Shown in pieces: positions 5,269 through 6,231 of a stretch of DNA of 6,231 nt. The DNA comes from Vibrio sp. UBA2441 (lineage in GTDB: Bacteria > Pseudomonadota > Gammaproteobacteria > Enterobacterales > Vibrionaceae), in contig DDQN01000027.1 in assembly GCA_002342685.1 (NCBI GenBank), positions 1-6,231 of the forward strand. Reading direction: 5' to 3'. The notes beneath the pieces were generated by a model. It was given only the letters and a program-made list of their open reading frames with translations. It was not told the origin of the DNA and ran no database searches. The first letter of the stretch is position 1, and each line of letters starts with the position of its first letter. The position numbers and the translations under genes were made by a program.

Positions 5269-6231
5269 ATGAAAAAGCAGTCATTCCCCGCCCGTAAAAC
5301 ACCTGATTTGAGCCGTCTCGATACGGCTCAATTGCTGTTGATGGTGGAGCAAATGCAGCAGCAACTAGCTGCCAGGGATGACCAGCTTTCGAGCCAGAAT
5401 GTTCAGCTCGAAAACCAAAGCGCCCAGCTCGAAAACCAAAGTATTCAGCTCGAAAAGCAAAACAAAATTATTCAGCAGGCGCGCCACCAGATTCAGCTGC
5501 TGGAAGAAGCCATCCGCCTGTACAAGGCCCGTAAGTTTGCTGCCAGCAGCGAAAAAAGCACCTTCCAGATGAGCCTGTTTGACGAGGCTGAAGTGGAAGT
5601 CGAGCTCGACGAGTTGCTGGATAAGCTGCCCGAGGATAAGGACGAAGGCCCCGACCTCAAACAATTGCGTAAAGAACGCAAGCCGCGTAACCGTGCCTTC
5701 TCCAAGGCGCTGCCGCGCAAGCGTATTGAGCTGCTGCTCAGTGAAGCCGAAAAACAGGGTGCCAGCACAACCTTTTTCAGCAAGGTCAAAGAAGAGCTGG
5801 AATACATCCCCGCTCAACTGACGGTGCTGGAATACTGGCAAGAGAAAGCTGTTTTTGAACAGGCGGATGGTTCAGAGCAGGTGCTCAGCGCCAAGCGTCC
5901 GGTTCACCCGCTGGGTAAGTGTCAGGCCAGCCTGGCATTGATTACCCAGGTCATCGTTGGCAAATACGCCGATGGCCTGCCACTGCATCGCCAAGAGGCG
6001 ATGTTCAAACGTCTGGGTCACGAAATCCGCCGTGGCACCATGGCCCGCTGGGTAGTTGACCTGCAGCCAGCACTGATGCCCCTGCTGCAGCTGTATCGGG
6101 ACACACAAAACAGCGCCACTTACCTGCAGGCCGATGAAACCCGCATCCAGGTGCTGAAAGAACCAGGCAAAACAGCCGAGTCGGAAAAATGGATGTGGGT
6201 CACCCGCGGCGGGCCACCCGGACAACAGAGC
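5269..6231 (+). CDS. tnpC: IS66-family transposase TnpC, 3' end outside window
   Basis: DDE-type transposase that cuts and joins the IS ends; 321 codons are present and the frame is open at the window edge, so about 200 more residues are expected. Residues about 20-90 form a glutamine- and leucine-rich coiled coil built from seven-residue repeats (39-66), a typical multimerisation region at the N terminus of IS66 transposases. MSLFDEAE (101-108) is the family's linker motif. The following region (about 150-200) is where most members have a CxxC-type zinc finger, but here ASTTFFSKVKEELEYIPAQL has no cysteine; the only cysteine in the visible part is C218. Catalytic-domain landmarks are VIVGKYADGLPLHRQE (228-243), MARWVVDL (258-265) and ADET (288-291), whose D289 should be the first catalytic aspartate. 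KWMWV (307-311) also fits. Start ATG at 5269 lacks a clear ribosome site; GTG/ATG alternatives downstream would remove the coiled coil. Confidence 0.9.
   Translation, partial: MKKQSFPARKTPDLSRLDTAQLLLMVEQMQQQLAARDDQLSSQNVQLENQSAQLENQSIQLEKQNKIIQQARHQIQLLEEAIRLYKARKFAASSEKSTFQMSLFDEAEVEVELDELLDKLPEDKDEGPDLKQLRKERKPRNRAFSKALPRKRIELLLSEAEKQGASTTFFSKVKEELEYIPAQLTVLEYWQEKAVFEQADGSEQVLSAKRPVHPLGKCQASLALITQVIVGKYADGLPLHRQEAMFKRLGHEIRRGTMARWVVDLQPALMPLLQLYRDTQNSATYLQADETRIQVLKEPGKTAESEKWMWVTRGGPPGQQS
5383..5466 (+). repeat. Four 21-bp tandem repeats inside tnpC
   Basis: Four consecutive 21-base units start at 5383, 5404, 5425 and 5446. Units two and three begin with an identical CAGCTCGAAAACCAAAG, and the first and fourth are diverged. 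They encode QLSSQNV, QLENQSA, QLENQSI and QLEKQNK, one heptad each, so each unit adds exactly two turns of coiled coil. The array keeps frame and could expand or shrink by slippage without breaking the gene. Confidence 0.85.

Larger units (their letters stand above)
4440..6231 (+). mobile_element. IS66-family insertion sequence, left part (right end outside window)
   Basis: The element starts at 4440 with GTAAGCGCCCCTAAATCAGC, the GTAAGCG terminal pattern of IS66-family ends, and contains the family's three genes in order: tnpA (4524), tnpB (4832), tnpC (5269, running off the window). Base composition changes sharply from AT-rich to GC-rich at this point. The eight bases before it, GCTATATT (4432-4439), would be the target duplication if the second copy lies beyond the right end. 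Typical members are about 2.5 kb, so roughly 0.7 kb should remain beyond the window. Confidence 0.88.

Noticed and set aside
5383..5466. CRISPR-like short tandem repeats
   Set aside because: Units are contiguous without spacers and encode heptads of a coiled coil in frame.
5365..5841. Minus-strand open frame of 158 codons and smaller frames in other phases
   Set aside because: They lie opposite the clearly recognised transposase tnpC; the apparent leucine/phenylalanine-rich repeats are the complement of its coiled-coil repeats.

Overview
The window looks like a mobile stretch of a gammaproteobacterial genome, plausibly a marine Shewanella-, Vibrio- or Alteromonas-like organism. That placement is inferred from the style of the integron attC site, the group II intron and the IS66 element; no housekeeping gene is present to confirm it. 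Three kinds of mobile DNA are nested in it, and each differs in base composition from the next.

Positions 1-2001: an integron attC recombination site split by a complete group II intron. The intron lies on the minus strand, about 5-1930 (1.93 kb). It carries a reverse transcriptase/maturase gene (77-1408, TTG start, or 1453 if a start further upstream is used), a ribozyme 5' part (about 1409-1930) and domains V and VI at 5-72. Removing the intron joins TCTA (1-4) to ACAAC (1931-1935) and restores a foldable attC whose other half runs to about 2001. Insertion in the bottom strand of the R'' box, antisense to the cassettes, is the behaviour known for IIC-attC introns.

Positions 1996-4439: the start of the next gene cassette. 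It carries an AT-rich gene (2091-4484) for a SIR2-domain protein closely resembling the defence-associated sirtuins (DSR), which deplete NAD+ during phage infection. The predicted catalytic Asn and His are present with the spacing found in DSR2.

Positions 4440-6231: the left end of an IS66-family insertion sequence with tnpA, tnpB and the first 321 codons of tnpC, all on the plus strand. It is inserted inside the sirtuin gene. The 797-residue ORF is therefore 783 native residues plus 14 residues read from the IS end, and roughly the last fifth of a normal DSR protein is missing. The right end of the IS and any remaining sirtuin sequence lie outside the window.

Taken together, this is a phage-defence cassette captured in an integron, with a retroelement in its upstream recombination site and a DNA transposon breaking its coding sequence.
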